Source: Theristus sp. LFF4_11 (Eukaryota; Nematoda; Chromadorea; Monhysterida; Xyalidae). Taken from it: DNA of 64,000 bases. The notes beneath the pieces were generated by a model. The model was not told the origin of the DNA and did not search any database. It was given only the letters and a program-made list of their open reading frames with translations. The stretch is taken from contig JASANC010003703.1 in NCBI GenBank assembly GCA_030248135.1, positions 78,078 to 142,077 of the forward strand, read 5' to 3'. Every line of letters starts with the position of its first letter. Within the stretch, counting starts at the first letter, position 1. This document shows, piece after piece, positions 23,201 through 34,850 of this stretch. The translations under genes and the position numbers were made by a program.

Positions 23201-25187
23201 GTACACCTTCGAATCGGCCGACGGTCACCGTCGAACGTTCACGTCGCTTGACACGGATCCGTTCGAGCCGGAGCTCGCGCATCGATTGAGCGTGTGCAAC
23301 ATGTTCCGCCGCTATATGGAGGTCAACCTCACCTGTGTACGTGTTTGGTTCTATGGAGTTTGATTGTTGAAGTTTGAGAGTGGTCGTGTATGTGATGTAA
23401 TGAGACTTGCGAATTGACTGGGTTTGAGAATGAATAAGGCGTACTATTCTAGAATTGGACGTGTGAGCCTAGTTCTGGTCTGTTTGATGAGCTTTTTGGA
23501 TGGCAGCAGTTGTAAAGTGAGTTTTTTGGTTGGTTGCAATAATTGCCGTTTTGCATTTACAGTTGCGAGTTGAGTTTTTTGGCGGCAGAAGTAGGTGTTT
23601 TTGCATCAGGGTTGCAAGCTGAGCTTTTGCACTGTGGTAGTTGAAGAATTGCGTTTTTTTTTTATTTTTTACTGTATTCCCGTTTGATTGTTCAGCATTC
23701 GGACATCAGCGCAACCCGGGACAGCGCACCCCCGCCGGGCCGTCCGAGCACACGCGGTCTGCACTCGTGGCTCAGGGGCGAGCAGTACGTGTTGCTTGTC
23801 ATGAACGACGCCTCCGTACAGGTTTGGTCGTTTGCGGTGTTCTGTGTGAAATTTTAGTGTTATGGTCAGCTATTGGTCTTTTCTTGCTTTTTTCGAATTG
23901 GTAGATCCGCTGTCCTCCCCCGCCCCCTTTGGTTTCCAGAAACTTTGAAGAAGCCAGAGGATTCAGAAACTATTCCTGCAGAACAGATCAGAACGTTTTC
24001 AGAATGAATTGAAATCGTTTGAGTTTCAAATTTGACATCGGAACTTCGAAACAAATTCCGAGACAAAAACTGGTTCCATTCACAGGTGAACAACGTTCAA
24101 ACGCACACGAAGACGATTCTGACGCCGTTGCCTGAAGGCCACGTCCGCGTCACCGTGATTCAACCGTCTGTCGACGCAAACATGCCACCGCCGATGTATC
24201 AGTGCGACCTGGGCGAACAGGTTGGTGTATAATATCTTTTCTTTAGGACCTGCGACTCAATGCGGCTGTAGATGGGAAAGGAAACTAGTTTCAATCTTTA
24301 TGTGGTAATTCAGAATAGCCTAAGTGACCCGGCCTCATTAAAGGGTCTCGGATCACTTTACCAATTTTGAATTCCCGCGTCATGCATGCAAACTGTTTAC
24401 CCATCCATGCGCGCATTGAGTCCCGGGACCAAAATAAAAGATCATACAAACATTGGGACTTTTTGAGATCATCGTCTTTTTAAATGGGGCTACCAAATTT
24501 CTTGTGGTTTTTTTGGTAGGTGGAGAGTTAACCATCCAGTGAGCTGAGTCGTGTGCGCCTGAGGCACATTGATTGGTCGAATAAGCAGACCAGTTGAAGT
24601 TGAAGCAACTTTTTTTCCGAAAAAAACTGAGCATTTCACTTTCTAACGAACATTGCCCCCTCACGTGGCGCGACGCTGGGCAAAGGTAGTGACGCAATTT
24701 GGCCGATCGAGCGGGCTCGGTCGGGCGAGGACGCTGTGTAGGAGCTGCGTCGTTGTGCGCACCCACGGGATGGTGATAGCGGCCGGCGAAACACCGCAGA
24801 GCTTGGCACGTTTGGGTTTGCGAAATATAAAATTTGAAGAAAACGTTCGCGTTTGCGCAGTTCGTCGACTCGTACGTGCCGATCTCGGAGTGCGTGCCGC
24901 GCAGTCTGCTTCGTGCGCTCGAGTTCGCCGTGGACACGTTGGCGCGTTGTCGTGGCGCATGTCAACAGCAACACCACCAGTGCAGCGCCAACACAAAGCA
25001 GCCACCGCCAGCCAATCAGCACAGCGCCGCCACAGCGGCAGACGTCGACATGCGCTCGCATTCGCCGCCGCCCCCGTCGCACAATGTCTACCAACGGCCG
25101 TCCTCCTATCACGCGGCGTGCGTCGATGATCAGCAGTATCCGATCAGACAACAACAACGCCAGCATTGTAAGGTGACCAATTGTTGA
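8141..25187 (+). CDS. PLK: Polo-like kinase (PLK1/2/3 class) gene, multi-exon
   Basis: Mitotic Ser/Thr kinase: polo-like kinases phosphorylate centrosome, kinetochore and mitotic-entry targets and dock to phospho-Ser/Thr sites through polo boxes. Exons I read: 8141-8584, 16532-16657, 17024-17122, 17608-17840, 18202-18426, 18995 to about 19146, 19501-19737, 20112-20275, 20559-20830, 21064-21354, 21679-22336, 22548-22692, 23168-23336, 23696-23821, 24086-24220, 24861-25187 (TGA). Phases agree at every junction except between the exons at 18995 and 19501, where no donor of the right phase is visible. One junction (17840/17841) needs a GC-AG intron. The predicted protein is near 1,270 residues with the 4376 exon, about twice a normal PLK1, because of a Gln/Pro/Ser-rich linker. 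Two polo boxes of PLK1-3 type argue against PLK4. Confidence 0.88.
8585..16531 (+). other. Second intron of the kinase gene (7.9 kb), no internal gene seen
   Basis: Bounded by donor AAG|GTTCGC and acceptor ATTCAAG|GGC, both within the glycine loop. It is T/G-rich on this strand, with CA/TG microsatellites at about 10238-10262 and 10612-10628, CCAT repeats near 10545-10558 and a 25-bp tandem duplication at about 10176-10226. Open frames here are short and lack recognisable domains. Its size makes it a candidate host for regulatory sites, but I see no specific one. Confidence 0.7.
10176..10226. repeat. 25-bp tandem duplication
   Basis: Two back-to-back copies of a unit beginning GGCGAACACACACTTGG, identical by eye, in the long kinase intron. 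Confidence 0.85.
16532..19146 (+). CDS. PLK: Polo-like kinase, kinase-domain exons 2 to 6
   Basis: Five exons: 16532-16657, 17024-17122, 17608-17840, 18202-18426 and 18995 to about 19146. In order they carry the ATP-binding Lys (FAIKVIA), the hinge region (ILLEYCR), the alpha-E region (LTEPEARHYVRHLVEAL, close to PLK1 LTEPEAR), the catalytic loop HRDVKLGN, the magnesium-binding DFGLAT, the activation-loop end CGTPNYIAPE, and GRPTPRDILAHPFM at the end of the C-lobe. HRD has Val where PLKs usually have Leu. The residue two before CGTP, where PLK1 has its activating Thr (T-L-C-G-T), is Ser (S-I-C-G-T). The exon ending at 17840 is followed by GCAAGC rather than GT; only this donor gives the needed phase 2. 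The last exon's donor is unresolved. Confidence 0.9.
16681..16895. mobile_element. Short inverted-repeat element (MITE-like) in a kinase intron
   Basis: Ends AAACGTGTCCCACTGAAATG and, on the other strand, CAAACGTGTCCGGACTAAAA form an imperfect terminal inverted repeat of about 30 bases that includes a GACGTCAT or GGCGTCAT block. About 210 bp, no coding capacity. The superfamily is not decidable. Confidence 0.55.
19501..22336 (+). CDS. PLK: Polo-like kinase, low-complexity linker exons
   Basis: Five exons (19501-19737, 20112-20275, 20559-20830, 21064-21354, 21679-22336) join in matching phases (2, 1, 0, 0, 1) and encode about 540 residues between kinase domain and polo boxes. Content is Ser/Thr- and Pro-rich with a poly-Gln run near 20210-20250, further Gln runs near 21158-21175 and 22108-22122, and poly-Pro near 20585-20605. 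In the exon at 20112 three frames are open; I chose the one whose phase fits both neighbours and which reads CAA as Gln. No fold is recognisable. Human PLK1 has a linker under 100 residues, so this one is unusually long. It probably acts as a flexible or regulatory spacer. Confidence 0.7.
22548..25187 (+). CDS. PLK: Polo-like kinase, polo-box exons and stop
   Basis: Exons 22548-22692, 23168-23336, 23696-23821, 24086-24220 and 24861-25187. The first polo box opens with VTYVVKWIDYTNRHGFGAEF and DGTVCIWFRDGAVMN, matching the WVDYSDKYGFGYQL...VGVLFND pattern of PLK1-3, and closes with a helix ending FRRYMEVNL. The second box begins near WLRGEQYVLLVMNDASVQ and continues across two exons to the closing helix SLLRALEFAVDTL. 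A Gln/Pro/His-rich tail of about 75 residues follows to TGA at 25185-25187. A weak donor (AAG|GTGACC) eight codons before the stop leaves open a further exon. These boxes target PLKs to centrosomes and kinetochores. Confidence 0.88.
24246..24430. mobile_element. 185-bp inverted-repeat element, copy 1
   Basis: Starts GGACCTGCGACTCAATGCGG and ends with the near-complement GCGCATTGAGTCCCGGGACC. It lies in a kinase intron. An inverted, diverged relative lies at 27497-27685 and a weaker third at about 51965-52080. No coding capacity; MITE-like. Confidence 0.6.
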
Positions 25188-28100
25188 TATGTGTTTTGAG
25201 ATTTTTCGGTTTTTTGTTGTTTTTGTTCGTTTTGTTCTGATGAGTTGTTCCAGAGTGTTGAATTGGAAACGCAACCATTTTTTTCATCGGCTGTGCTGTA
25301 TTATTAGTTATTACCGTACCGTGTTGGTTGTTTTGGTTTTTGTTTGTGGTTTTTGAGTTTTTCTCTGTGTTCTGTATTTACGGTTCTGTATTATTACTGC
25401 GTTTATGTTTTTTTTCGTATTGGTGTTGGCATAATTTTGTGAAGGCCATTCTTTCTATATACGGAGTTTTGATTTCAGTTGCAGCATTGGAGGGCGGGAG
25501 GTATTTTTGTGTGTTTGGAATGGTTTCATGATGACAACGAAGATTTTTGCGCAGATTTGATTTTAGCTTTGTACTTGTTTTGATTTTGATTGGTTCAGTT
25601 TTGGTGCCCCAAATTTATGTCGACATTACGGGTGATGCTCGCACACGTTCATGTAATCGTAGCCGCTTTTGGTTAGCATTGTTTCGAGTATCGGTTGGTG
25701 GCTTGTTGAAAATCCAAAAAAGCGTGAACGGCTGATAAAACTGTTTGTTTTGTATCTTGCAAGAGCCGTTTTTTTTGGTTCCTTTTTCAAGTCAGCCCGC
25801 TGTGTTGTATTTTATTTTTATTTTCACGTTTTTTCACCAGAAAATCATCAGTGAGGCACGCAATAACTTGCATCAAGTACCACTTAACTGTAATTCGTGT
25901 AGCATTCTTTTGGTTGGTCTGCATTTGATTGTTTTTTCCAAACAAGCAACTTCGATCGAGAAATCCACATTGTTATTTATTGTATGGAACAACATTGAAA
26001 TTGTCTAGTTTCGATTAAGTAAACACAGCAAACTTCAAAAATTGTGCCTGCTCTGTTGAAGTGACGCAAAAAGCTGCCAAAATTCCAGTTTCTAACAAAT
26101 CTGTCTTTTTTAAATAATACTTCTGCCCTACCTCATGCATTTATAAATTTACTTTTTTTGGTGCACGAATGTAAGGTTGAGTTTCAAACACGCAGCAATG
26201 CAAATAATTATGGAAACAATCTTTCATGTCTTCTGTGGTTTGTGCGCAACTTTTTTGTGTGTCAAAAATACAGACGAAAAGTGTACCGTTGGTGAGTCAT
26301 TGCGATGCGAAATGCGAACGTTTTTGTTCTATCAGTTCATTTCAAATGATTTGTCTGTTATCTGCTTAAAAGTCACTTGGCTCAATTGGCTCACAAAGTG
26401 TGTTTCGCTGCCATCCATTGGTGTTGATTCGTGGTTCTTCAATTAATTTTATTTGAAAATTATGTGATCCCTACAGCAATATGCGCAACATTTGTGCTCC
26501 AACAGCCCCGCCCATGCTGCCCCTGCCCCGTTCTCTCTCATTGCAACACACTGCTGCAAGTCGTGCATTTTTACTGAAAAAATAGAGTTGCCTTTGAAGT
26601 TGTTTGAAATATATCAATGTTATATTAGCGATTCCCGATTTGAGACAAAACTGGCAACTTTAATCGAGTTTTTTTGTATTTTTTGCGTCGTCTCTGTCAG
26701 TGTTTCTTTTATCTCCGGTTCCGGGTACAGTTTGTAAACAGATAGAATCTTTGAAAGTTGTGTGATGGAAGGAAATTTTTCAAATGTTTTGTGCAGTGCG
26801 GCGTCGTTTGTTGTTCTAAATGTGTGGATTCATTGATTTTGAACTCGGATTGTAATATCAGCCCTGACCTGCCACCCGATGCCTATCAGTATTTTCTTCT
26901 CTTGCTTTTATTTTAATTTAACAATCTGTTGTTTGTACGTCGCTTTTATACCGCACCCGTTTTTCTTCTTTTTCTGTTTCGTTTCAAACAGTTCTCTACC
27001 AAAATAACTTACGTTTTTTTTTCAAGGTTTTTTTGTTCCGTTACTACTTTACTCACTAAATGCGCGTTTTTTCGTCCACTATTTCTTCGTTAAAAACAGC
27101 GTTTGACATTGCAATTTGAAAAGTTACCACCAACATCAAAAAAGTTTTGTTAATTTCATTTCACGGAATCAGGTATCAAAAAAACGATTTAATTTGTCCT
27201 TAAATTATATATGTATGTTAATTATTTTCAAAACTTATTTTGAAACAATTTGGTAACATGGTTTTCATTCAGAGCTCACTGTGTTCGTGTTTTGCCAACA
27301 TCCGCCCAAGATTTTTGTTTTTTTCGTTTGCCTCCGTAACTTCTTTTTTTCAGTTCGGGTTACTAACAGTGCTGTCATGTTTGGGTTTTAAAGCTTTTTC
27401 ATGCTCCATTTTCAGTGTCGCAGTCGATTTCCGACGTTAAACGTTATGTTGTTTGTACTGTGGACGCCTTACATCGTATTATCTTTTATTTTGGTCCAGA
27501 CACTCAGATGCGCGTATAGATGGGTAAACAGTGGCATGCGTGACGCAGGAATTCAAATTTGGTAAAGTGATTCGAGTCCCCAAGTAAGGCCGGGTCACTT
27601 AGGCTAATTTAGATTGCCACAAAGAGTTGAAATTAGTTTCCTTTCTACGTCTGCAAACGCACTGAGTTACAGAACCCAAAAAATTGATAATATGTAGTTT
27701 CTTTTTCAGAATTTTTAAAAACGAATTCATCAATAAACGTTCACGCTGTGTTTTATGATTGGTTGTTCAGTCATCGCAACAAGATTTTCGTATCAAGTGC
27801 TTAGTTGATTTGATTGATTGATTAGTTGGCGTGGCAATGAAAAGAAATCGGAGCCCCGAGTTATATTTATCGTACATTTCTAAAACATGTTGTTCTTACC
27901 AATCATTCCATGAATAAAATGTTTATTCAGCATTGCTTTTCTGTTTCGCTTATTATTGGTCACGTTTTGTTTGATGGTGGAAATTATTACACTGCCAAAA
28001 GCATCGTGTGAATTAGAAAGCACACACACGGAATAAAAAGTACGGTATCTGAGAAAATTCTGGTATTTTGGACAATGAAATTACTTGAAGCTCATTAAAA

Positions 28101-28312
28101 GTCCTAGTCTGAAAACAGAGTACTTTGTTGGTTATATAACACAACAATGTTGCCCAGTCAGTCAGTCACAACGCAGACAAACACAACACGCACACACCCG
28201 CTGATATCACCGACAATGTGTGTGCATGTGTGTGTGTCACTGCGCCACATGCAACTGACGGGCTCGCATCTCTCCAGAATGACGCTTCATTTCCCGCAAG
28301 AGCAGCGGCAAT
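25188..28312. other. Kinase 3' UTR and intergenic stretch, no gene seen
   Basis: T-rich sequence with only short frames. Contains one relative of the 185-bp inverted-repeat element at 27497-27685. No strong poly(A) signal close to the kinase stop was found; AATAAA occurs near 27735 and 27914. Confidence 0.5.
27497..27685. mobile_element. 185-bp inverted-repeat element, copy 2 (inverted)
   Basis: Matches the reverse complement of 24246-24430 throughout (shared blocks include GCCGGGTCACTTAGGCTAAT and TTGAAATTAGTTTCCTTTC), with scattered substitutions. Confidence 0.6.
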
Positions 28313-29556
28313 CTATCGTCGCGCAACGTGCACTGTGCTGGTGCTGCCAGCCGGCCGTTGCTCGCGCAGCAGCCACTCGCGGTCTTCGCGCAGCTGGTTG
28401 GCGCGTATCGTCTCGAGAATTCGCAGGTATCGTATGGCGGTCCGCAGGATCTCCTGTTTGCTCATCTTCTTGTTGATTGGATATGATGGCAGAATGCGGC
28501 GAAGCGCCATGAAACCGTCGTTAACCTGCGTTTCGCAATCGAAATAACTATGTCAATCAAACACACGGCTGGATAAGAAATACCGAACTGTTCGTTCGCT
28601 CAACGAGCAACAGCAAATAGGCTGCGTTCACTTTTGGTTGTTTCACTGGCTGCTCTACAAATACGTATTGTCGGCATTGGCGACTTTTCTCCGTGTGTAC
28701 AGGCTGTTTGTTAAAACCGGTCACTTTTTTTCGCAGATTACAGAGCGTGCAAAGCTGTGAATTACATTGAGAAGAACAAGTGTATCGGGTTATGTTGACT
28801 GCATGTTTTTGCTTGCAACTCCGATCCCGGATTTCTTCTTCTTTTTTGGAACTCTGTATTCTGCGAACAAATCGACAGGTTTAAACAAACATACTACGGA
28901 ATGGCCGTTTAAACATGGCAGCTTTTTTCAGGGTGCAAGGAGCGCGTGAAATTTGAATGAAAGGAAAAAGACTTTCAGAAAGCAGATTGTGTGTCAAATT
29001 TGATGTGTGTTTTTTAAACTAATTGATTCTTCGTGCTATTCTGTTCATTCTATCTCCCTTGTACACACGATTGGGAATTATCTTGGCATTCTTGAAAAAC
29101 ACAACCCCTAGTCTGCGACTGATCCCGCCTTGATGGAGAATACAAGGACTGCCTTATTTATTCGGCCATACTGTATGCAGGTTTTGTGTATGTTGGTTAA
29201 ACAGGGGCAAACTGTTTGGAGGCAAAAATCTTTTAAAAAACCTGAATTTGCCGCTGTCTCTCCCGGTCGCTGCACGGTCCACCAGCCGTCGCACTGGCGC
29301 CATCCGATGTCGCCTCTTTCTCCTTGCTGTTTTTTGCAGTGCCATCAACCGATTTCAGCAATTTCTTACGTCGACCCGCCGTCGCCGATGGCGTGATATT
29401 CGTTTTCTTATCATCTTGTTTTCGGTCAACTTTCGGTTTCTCTTTCGCACAAGTTTGAGCCAAATCTTCAATAACGACAGTTGCCCTTTTCTTTGGTTTA
29501 TTCTGCAGTCGCAACGTCGCCACTGTCGCCGCCGCTCGCGACGATTCCGGTTTCAT
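28313..29556 (-). CDS. Two-exon bHLH transcription factor, TAL/NHLH-like
   Basis: Exon 1 is 29556-29242 (ATG at 29556) and exon 2 is 28525-28313, both phase 0, giving 175 residues. The donor CAG|GTTTTT and acceptor CGCAG|GTTAAC join RERQRQIQ to VNDGFMALRRILPSYPINKK, rebuilding a bHLH: basic region with the E-box-contacting Glu (D-R-E-R-Q-R), helix 1, loop, and helix 2 (MSKQEILRTAIRYLRILETI). It aligns position by position with TAL1 (RERWRQQNVNGAFAELR...KLSKNEILRLAMKYI). The family binds CANNTG as dimers with class I bHLH proteins and sets cell fate. The N-terminal part of the basic region is Gly/Pro (GGPC) where TAL1 has RR, so DNA binding may be altered. The first 90 residues are Lys/Thr/Ala-rich without a fold. 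Subfamily assignment is tentative. Confidence 0.82.
28925..29060. repeat. Dispersed repeat, copy 1 (pairs with 33770-33882)
   Basis: Shares about 115 bases with 33770-33882, including GAAATTTGAATGAAAG and a block ending CTATT-TGTTCATTCT, with substitutions and small indels. It lies in the intron of the bHLH gene. Class unknown. Confidence 0.6.
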
Positions 29557-30629
29557 GTTTTTTTTTTAGTTTTGAGGTTTTATTTCGAGAAGGAACTCGC
29601 GAGATGATGCAAATGAAATTACCGAAAAAAGGTGTCAATAGCGGAAAACGTGTTTTGCAACAGGGCAGTTTTGTGTGGTTGCTCAAGCGAATTGACCAAA
29701 TCACGTCTGAGAGCCATGTGCAAAAAAGTGCAGTGAGGCGTGAGCCTGTGGCTGCGGTCGGTCTGATAAAACGACAACGGCTGTTCATTAATATCAGCTT
29801 TGCCTTTGGTTTATTAATTTCGCCATTTTCATGTGGACATTTGCACAGATGTCCCGTGAGAATTACAGAATGTTGCATGTGTTGCTGTTTGGCTGTTTGC
29901 GTGGATTGTGAAACTTTTTTAAAATTTTGCTGATTGATTATGTCTTTTTTAAAAGATTAAAAATTTAAAAAATCATTTAAAAATGTTGGAGGAAAATCTG
30001 AAAATATAGTGCGCCAAGTTCGCATTTTTCTATGTCAGAGCCAAATTAAACAATGAAAATGCAGCCCACCATCGGACCCAGAAAAATAGCGAGTCTGCTT
30101 TTTGTCCTGTGTAAAAGACGCATCAGAATTTTCGCATGTTTCAGAAACACAAAAGAACGAACGATGACAGTTCAGTTCAGTTTTATTCTGCAGTGCACGG
30201 CATAATACCATAGAAGTGTAAGACACCATGAGTAGGCAAGCCAAAACACAACAGAAACAGAGAACGTTGCGTGGGTTGGCTTGTGGAACCGAGAAACACA
30301 TGGTTTTGGATCCACATGCTGCAAAAGGTAGGTGGATCCAAATTGATGTTGGAGAGAGGGTAATTTTCATAAAAAGTTTGCCGATTTTAAAGGTTGAAAT
30401 GGCTTTGTTTAGTTCTGAAAGTGCAAATTCGAACTCAGCGCGTCAGCGCGGTTCTATCCAATGCAGCTATTTTTGTCGACCATCACTTTCCTTCGGCATC
30501 TACATTTTTTTCAAATTAATTAGAAAATAAAAAAATTCAATTAAAAAATTGGGATTTCACTTTTTTCGAACCTTATCGCACCTCTTCTGCGATTCAGACC
30601 CTCCTCAAAACGCCACCAATTAGTAGTTA
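29557..30629. other. Upstream of the bHLH gene, no gene seen
   Basis: AT-rich sequence with short frames only. The promoter of the minus-strand bHLH gene should be here. Confidence 0.45.
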
Positions 30630-31421
30630 CAGTCGAACTCACTCAAATGTGGAATCAGCTGATTGGTCGACCGAGCGGAGGCTGCTCACACTCCGCACCG
30701 TTCTTTTTTTCGTGGATTTGGATTTTATTGAAACGTGTTTTTATGAATTTCCAGCAACCTTTTTGTGCTAAAAATAAACTCAAAGGTTGGAGAACGCGAA
30801 ATTTAGAAAATTTTATTCCACAGCTCAACTCAAAATTTATTTTTTGTTTAATGACGACGACGTCGTCGTCGCTTAATTTTTGCGTGTGGACTGAAAAATA
30901 AAAGCCTAAAAGGAGTGTGCTGTGCATGGTTTGCTGCGTGCACCAAGTAAATGAACACTGCAGCTTACCAAAAACAACTTGAAAACGGTGAAAATGAAAA
31001 ATGAAAGCAAAGTCGTCGTCGTGTCGTCGTCGTCCGCGAAGTCGGAACGCATTTTTTTTAATTGCGGACGCATGTCGATCGGTCAGCTAGGAATGAAACC
31101 CCCTTCAGCTGGCTACACAGCGCACTCATTTCAGGCTTTTGTCTTTCAGTTCACACGTAAAAATTAAGCGACGACGTCGTCGTCGTCATCGTCGTCAGTG
31201 AAAAATGCATTTTAAGCTGTTGAATAAAAAAATTGAATTTCGCAGTTCTCCAACCCTTTGAGTTTATTTTTAGCATGAAAAGGGTGCTGGAAATTCACAC
31301 TCATTCAAAAGAAACACGATTTAATAGAATCCAGATCCACGAAAAAAGATGGGTGCGGAGTGTGAGCAGCCTCGCCTCGGCCGACCAATCAGCTGATTCC
31401 ACATTTTATTGAGTTCGACTG
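30630..31421. mobile_element. Tc1/mariner-type non-autonomous element with 260-bp inverted repeats
   Basis: Starts CAGTCGAACTCACTCAAATG and ends with the complement CATTTTATTGAGTTCGACTG, flanked on both sides by TA (30628-30629 and 31422-31423). The CAGT ends and TA duplication are typical of Tc1/mariner elements. The arms stay similar for about 260 bp, down to inner CGACGACGTCGTCGTCG palindromes. There is no transposase frame. A related right end (GAGTTCGACTGTA) occurs at about 51043-51055. Confidence 0.8.
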
Positions 31422-31605
31422 TACCCTGAACAGTAGCGAAAGTGCGGGGTGGGGAGGGGTCCACCCCCAGCCGATAATCCTGCCCGTCCACGGGCAGATA
31501 CCCGTGTACACCTAGACAGTATCGAAGGCGAAAGCAAATTTTCGAGGGGGGTGTCGTCACGTGGGGGGGGTGCCGAAAATTTTTCAGTGGGGGTGTCAGT
31601 CATGG

Positions 31606-31987
31606 TACGATGTAACGATGTAACGATGTAACGTTTATCGTACAAAAGTAGTGATACGATGCCGAAGCATCGAAATAGGTAATACCCGTTAGTACAAAAT
31701 ACAATGAAACAATCAATAACATCACGCATTCACCACCACACGAACAAAACACGATGAACTGACTGAGCTGACTGAGCTGAGATTCTGAGAATTTGAATTT
31801 TGAACTTTTTTCAAAACAAGTTATCAATCACGAAAACTGTCACACACGACGAAACATTAACAAATAAAATAATTAGCGAGAATCAAACTCATGACTGCCC
31901 GATCAAAACTGTTCAAAACAAAACAGATAATCCACTTCATCGACGATACGAATACGAATTCAAATTGCCGCACGATCTCAGTGCACT
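31606..31987 (+). repeat. 380-bp direct duplication, copy 1
   Basis: About 97% identical to 34886-35265, from repeated CGATGTAACG units through GTAATACCCGTTAGTAC to CTCAGTGCAC. Substitutions in the longest shared open frame mostly change the amino acid, which argues against coding constraint. Confidence 0.85.
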
Positions 31988-31989
31988 GG

Positions 31990-32830
31990 TACAGTGACAC
32001 CCCAGTGCAGCACACCTCCCCCCAGAGCACCAGAGACCGTCGGGTGGGGGGGGTGTCACTCCCCCCTAAAACCGGGCACCCCCCCCCCCATCATAGTTGT
32101 TCTAGGGGGGGGGGCTGGGGGGGCCGGCCCCCCCCAAAAAAATTTCGAATCTATCTCTATCAGACAGGTTTTTTCGGCTCAGCTATTATCTATCTAAAAA
32201 AATTTCTCAGCCAGCTATCTATCTGAAAATTTTTGTCTTCGAAGACATAAAATGAGTCAATTTTTGACCAAAATTGACCATTTTTTCTCGTAAATCTTGA
32301 AAATTTCGCTAATTTTAGGTAAAATACGCGTTTATACTTGATTTTTAGTGTATTTTTAGCATTATTTTGCTGTTTTATAGCTTTTTAGCGTTTTAGCTAT
32401 CTATCTATCAAATTTCAAATTTTTGACCGCCCCCCCCCCAAAGTCACATGCCCCCCCCGCGGCCCCCCCAAAATTTTCCAGCTATCTATCTATCTGGAAA
32501 ATTTGCTCCGGCTCTCTATATCGCCCCCCCCCAACCCCTCGGCTCTGGAACAACTATGCCCCCCCCATCGGACCCCCCCCCCCTCGAAAATCCCCACACC
32601 CCCACGAAATTTTGTCTGGCGGACACCCCCCCCCCAAAAATTTTCTGCACACCCTAAATTTTTTTTGAAAATCATGATTTTTTGTCTATAAAGTCCATAA
32701 AAAAGCTGAATATATGATAACTTGACATTCTTCATTGTAATTTCAAAGATTTTGCAGCAAAATTTAGCGTTTTTCCTTCAAAATTTAAGCGAAAAAATAT
32801 CATGGGGGGTGGGTGCACCTGGTTTGCCTA
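31990..32830. repeat. G-run/C-run repeat block with (CTAT)n segments, copy 1
   Basis: Long C or G homopolymers (7-12 bases) alternate with AT-rich segments. The block includes AGCTATCTATCTATC-type runs and a tail (about 32635-32820) found inverted at 55970-56150. Most of 32150-32560 recurs at 39690-40030, and the G-run parts recur at 55005-55140 and 56150-56340. No coding frame is believable here. Confidence 0.75.
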
Positions 32831-34710
32831 CTTTATTCAAAAAGCGTAAAATAAATCACGCTCCAGAAAATTATTTTTGCTTTCTGCCCGTTTTGCAAAT
32901 GTCTGCAGATATTATAGTTGAAAGAAAAGAACGTCAAAGTGTCAGACTTTGACAGAGTTGAGTAAGTCTGAGTAGTGAGACTGGCGACTGGCGCTTGGTG
33001 GATGGAACTCCGAAATGGACAATGCACTAGATTATACTGACAGATGGCATTGACTGACTGACGACGGTGATGGTGAAGCGACGACGGTGATGGTGAAGGA
33101 CGGAACAAAAACGAACAAAGGCTTTCAATTTCAATTTTTATTTTTAATTCATTTACAACGACAACTCGGCATTCGGCAACACCCAAGAGTTGACAAGCAG
33201 TTTTAGTCGCAGTTTTGTTTTACTGTTTTCTGGTATATTAACGAGCTCATGAAACCAATTGCCGAAGCTTGTATGCAAATCACAAACTGAACTGCTCGTC
33301 AATCGTTGTCCTGAAAGTGGAAAAACTGCCAAAAACAAAATCAACGTGATCAAACCAATCTGCTGATTGCCTGTTATAATTTTTAGAATTTGACTGCAAG
33401 TGATGTCCTTTTCTAGTTCCTGTCCAATCCCGATGGCGCCGTTATCACGTGGCGGATTGCTCAAACAATTATGCAGACAATCAAACAGCTCAGTCATCGT
33501 GATGAAGTCTTCCTTCAGCTTGTGCGATTACGACTGTGGGCCTTAGTCCTTTCTCCACGTTCCACCTCACATGACGCTGCAGAACAGGGCAGACGGAGAG
33601 TGCAGTTTTCATGTGTTTCGTTCCATACTTTGTTGTTTTGTTGAGCTGAATTGCAGATTTTTCAGAACTGACAACAACGACCGTGGGGAACCGGCGACGT
33701 TGACTCGAATATATCGAAGTTGAGTTCACGACTATTGCTTGGCTTTGACGTTGCTCCGCAAGAAACTGAACGAAATTTGAATGAAAGAAAAAAGACGCTC
33801 AGAGTCAGAAACCAATTGTGTGCCAAATGACGTGGTTTTTAACTAAATGACTCTTCATGCTATTGTGTTCATTCTTTCTCGGTTATGTTCTGCGTTTTTT
33901 AATTGATTCGTTTGGTTGTGTGCGCAGATTTGTTTTTTTACTCACAAGCATTTTTTGCTGTGGTCAGAGTTCAACCCATCAAATCAAGAAAATAAAGTGT
34001 AAAACTAAAACCACCAAATGCGAAACTAACAGAAATACGCAACGTCAGCATGGACATCAAACAAGGTCAGTCTGCAGAAGGAGGGACAATGTCTTTTAAG
34101 CTTTCATTCTTTGTCGTTTCGGTGTCGTCCAAAAATCCAAGCTTTCAGAAATAGCTGTGTCAAAAAATGTATCTTGAATGAATGAATGTGCTGTGAAACG
34201 TAAACAAAATTTCAGAAGTTAGCATGCTGAAGATTGTCCCACAACAACCCATCCTCTGCATGAAAATTTGATGAAAACCCATGAAAAGTGCGTTGATTTT
34301 CAAGTGAATTCAAATTCTGAATCATTTTCTCCTCAAAATAACATGAGAACAACACTGCCGTATGGCGACTTTGTTTCAGCAAATGGACGTTTGTGGCTTT
34401 TTTGTTTTTTCGTGGTTTTATTTTGGTTTTTGGTTTTTAAGTTAAAAACTTCTCACACTTCTGGTTTCCGTTTTGAAGCTCCTTGTTTCGCTTCGCTTCG
34501 TGATTGTTTTAGTTCGGCGCATGTGATAAACACAGAAGGGCGGAGAATGTGTAAACTGTAAGGTGCAGTGCGTGTGCTGCATGCTCATTGGAAAGTGCAG
34601 GTGCCATGCCGATGCCCGTGCGCGTACGTTTTGAATAAAGAAGCATTTGAATAAAGAATAAATTAGGGTTTGAAAAAAATGAAAACCAGAATTTTTCAAT
34701 AAACCTTTTT
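32831..34710. other. No supportable gene; minor repeats
   Basis: Contains a two-copy 18-bp minisatellite (GACGACGGTGATGGTGAA) near 33060-33097 and the second copy of a dispersed repeat at 33770-33882. A minus-strand frame at 33153-33497 looks mildly coding-like, but no family or splice partner could be found. Confidence 0.45.
33770..33882. repeat. Dispersed repeat, copy 2
   Basis: Partner of 28925-29060 in the same orientation, with more divergence at the centre. Confidence 0.6.
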
Positions 34711-34711
34711 T

Positions 34712-34818
34712 GTATGGCTGTGGGTGGGGTCGGGTCGGGGGGTGAAAAAAAAAAAACTTTAATTTTTTTTTTTTATAAAAATTTTTGGTGGGGGAAAAAA
34801 AAAAAAAGGGGTTTTGGT

Positions 34819-34850
<32 letters not shown>

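Noticed and set aside
33153..33729. Two minus-strand frames that looked mildly coding-like (MTELFDCLHNCLSN...)
   Set aside because: I could not connect them with matching phases or identify a family; the second half is plainly non-coding.
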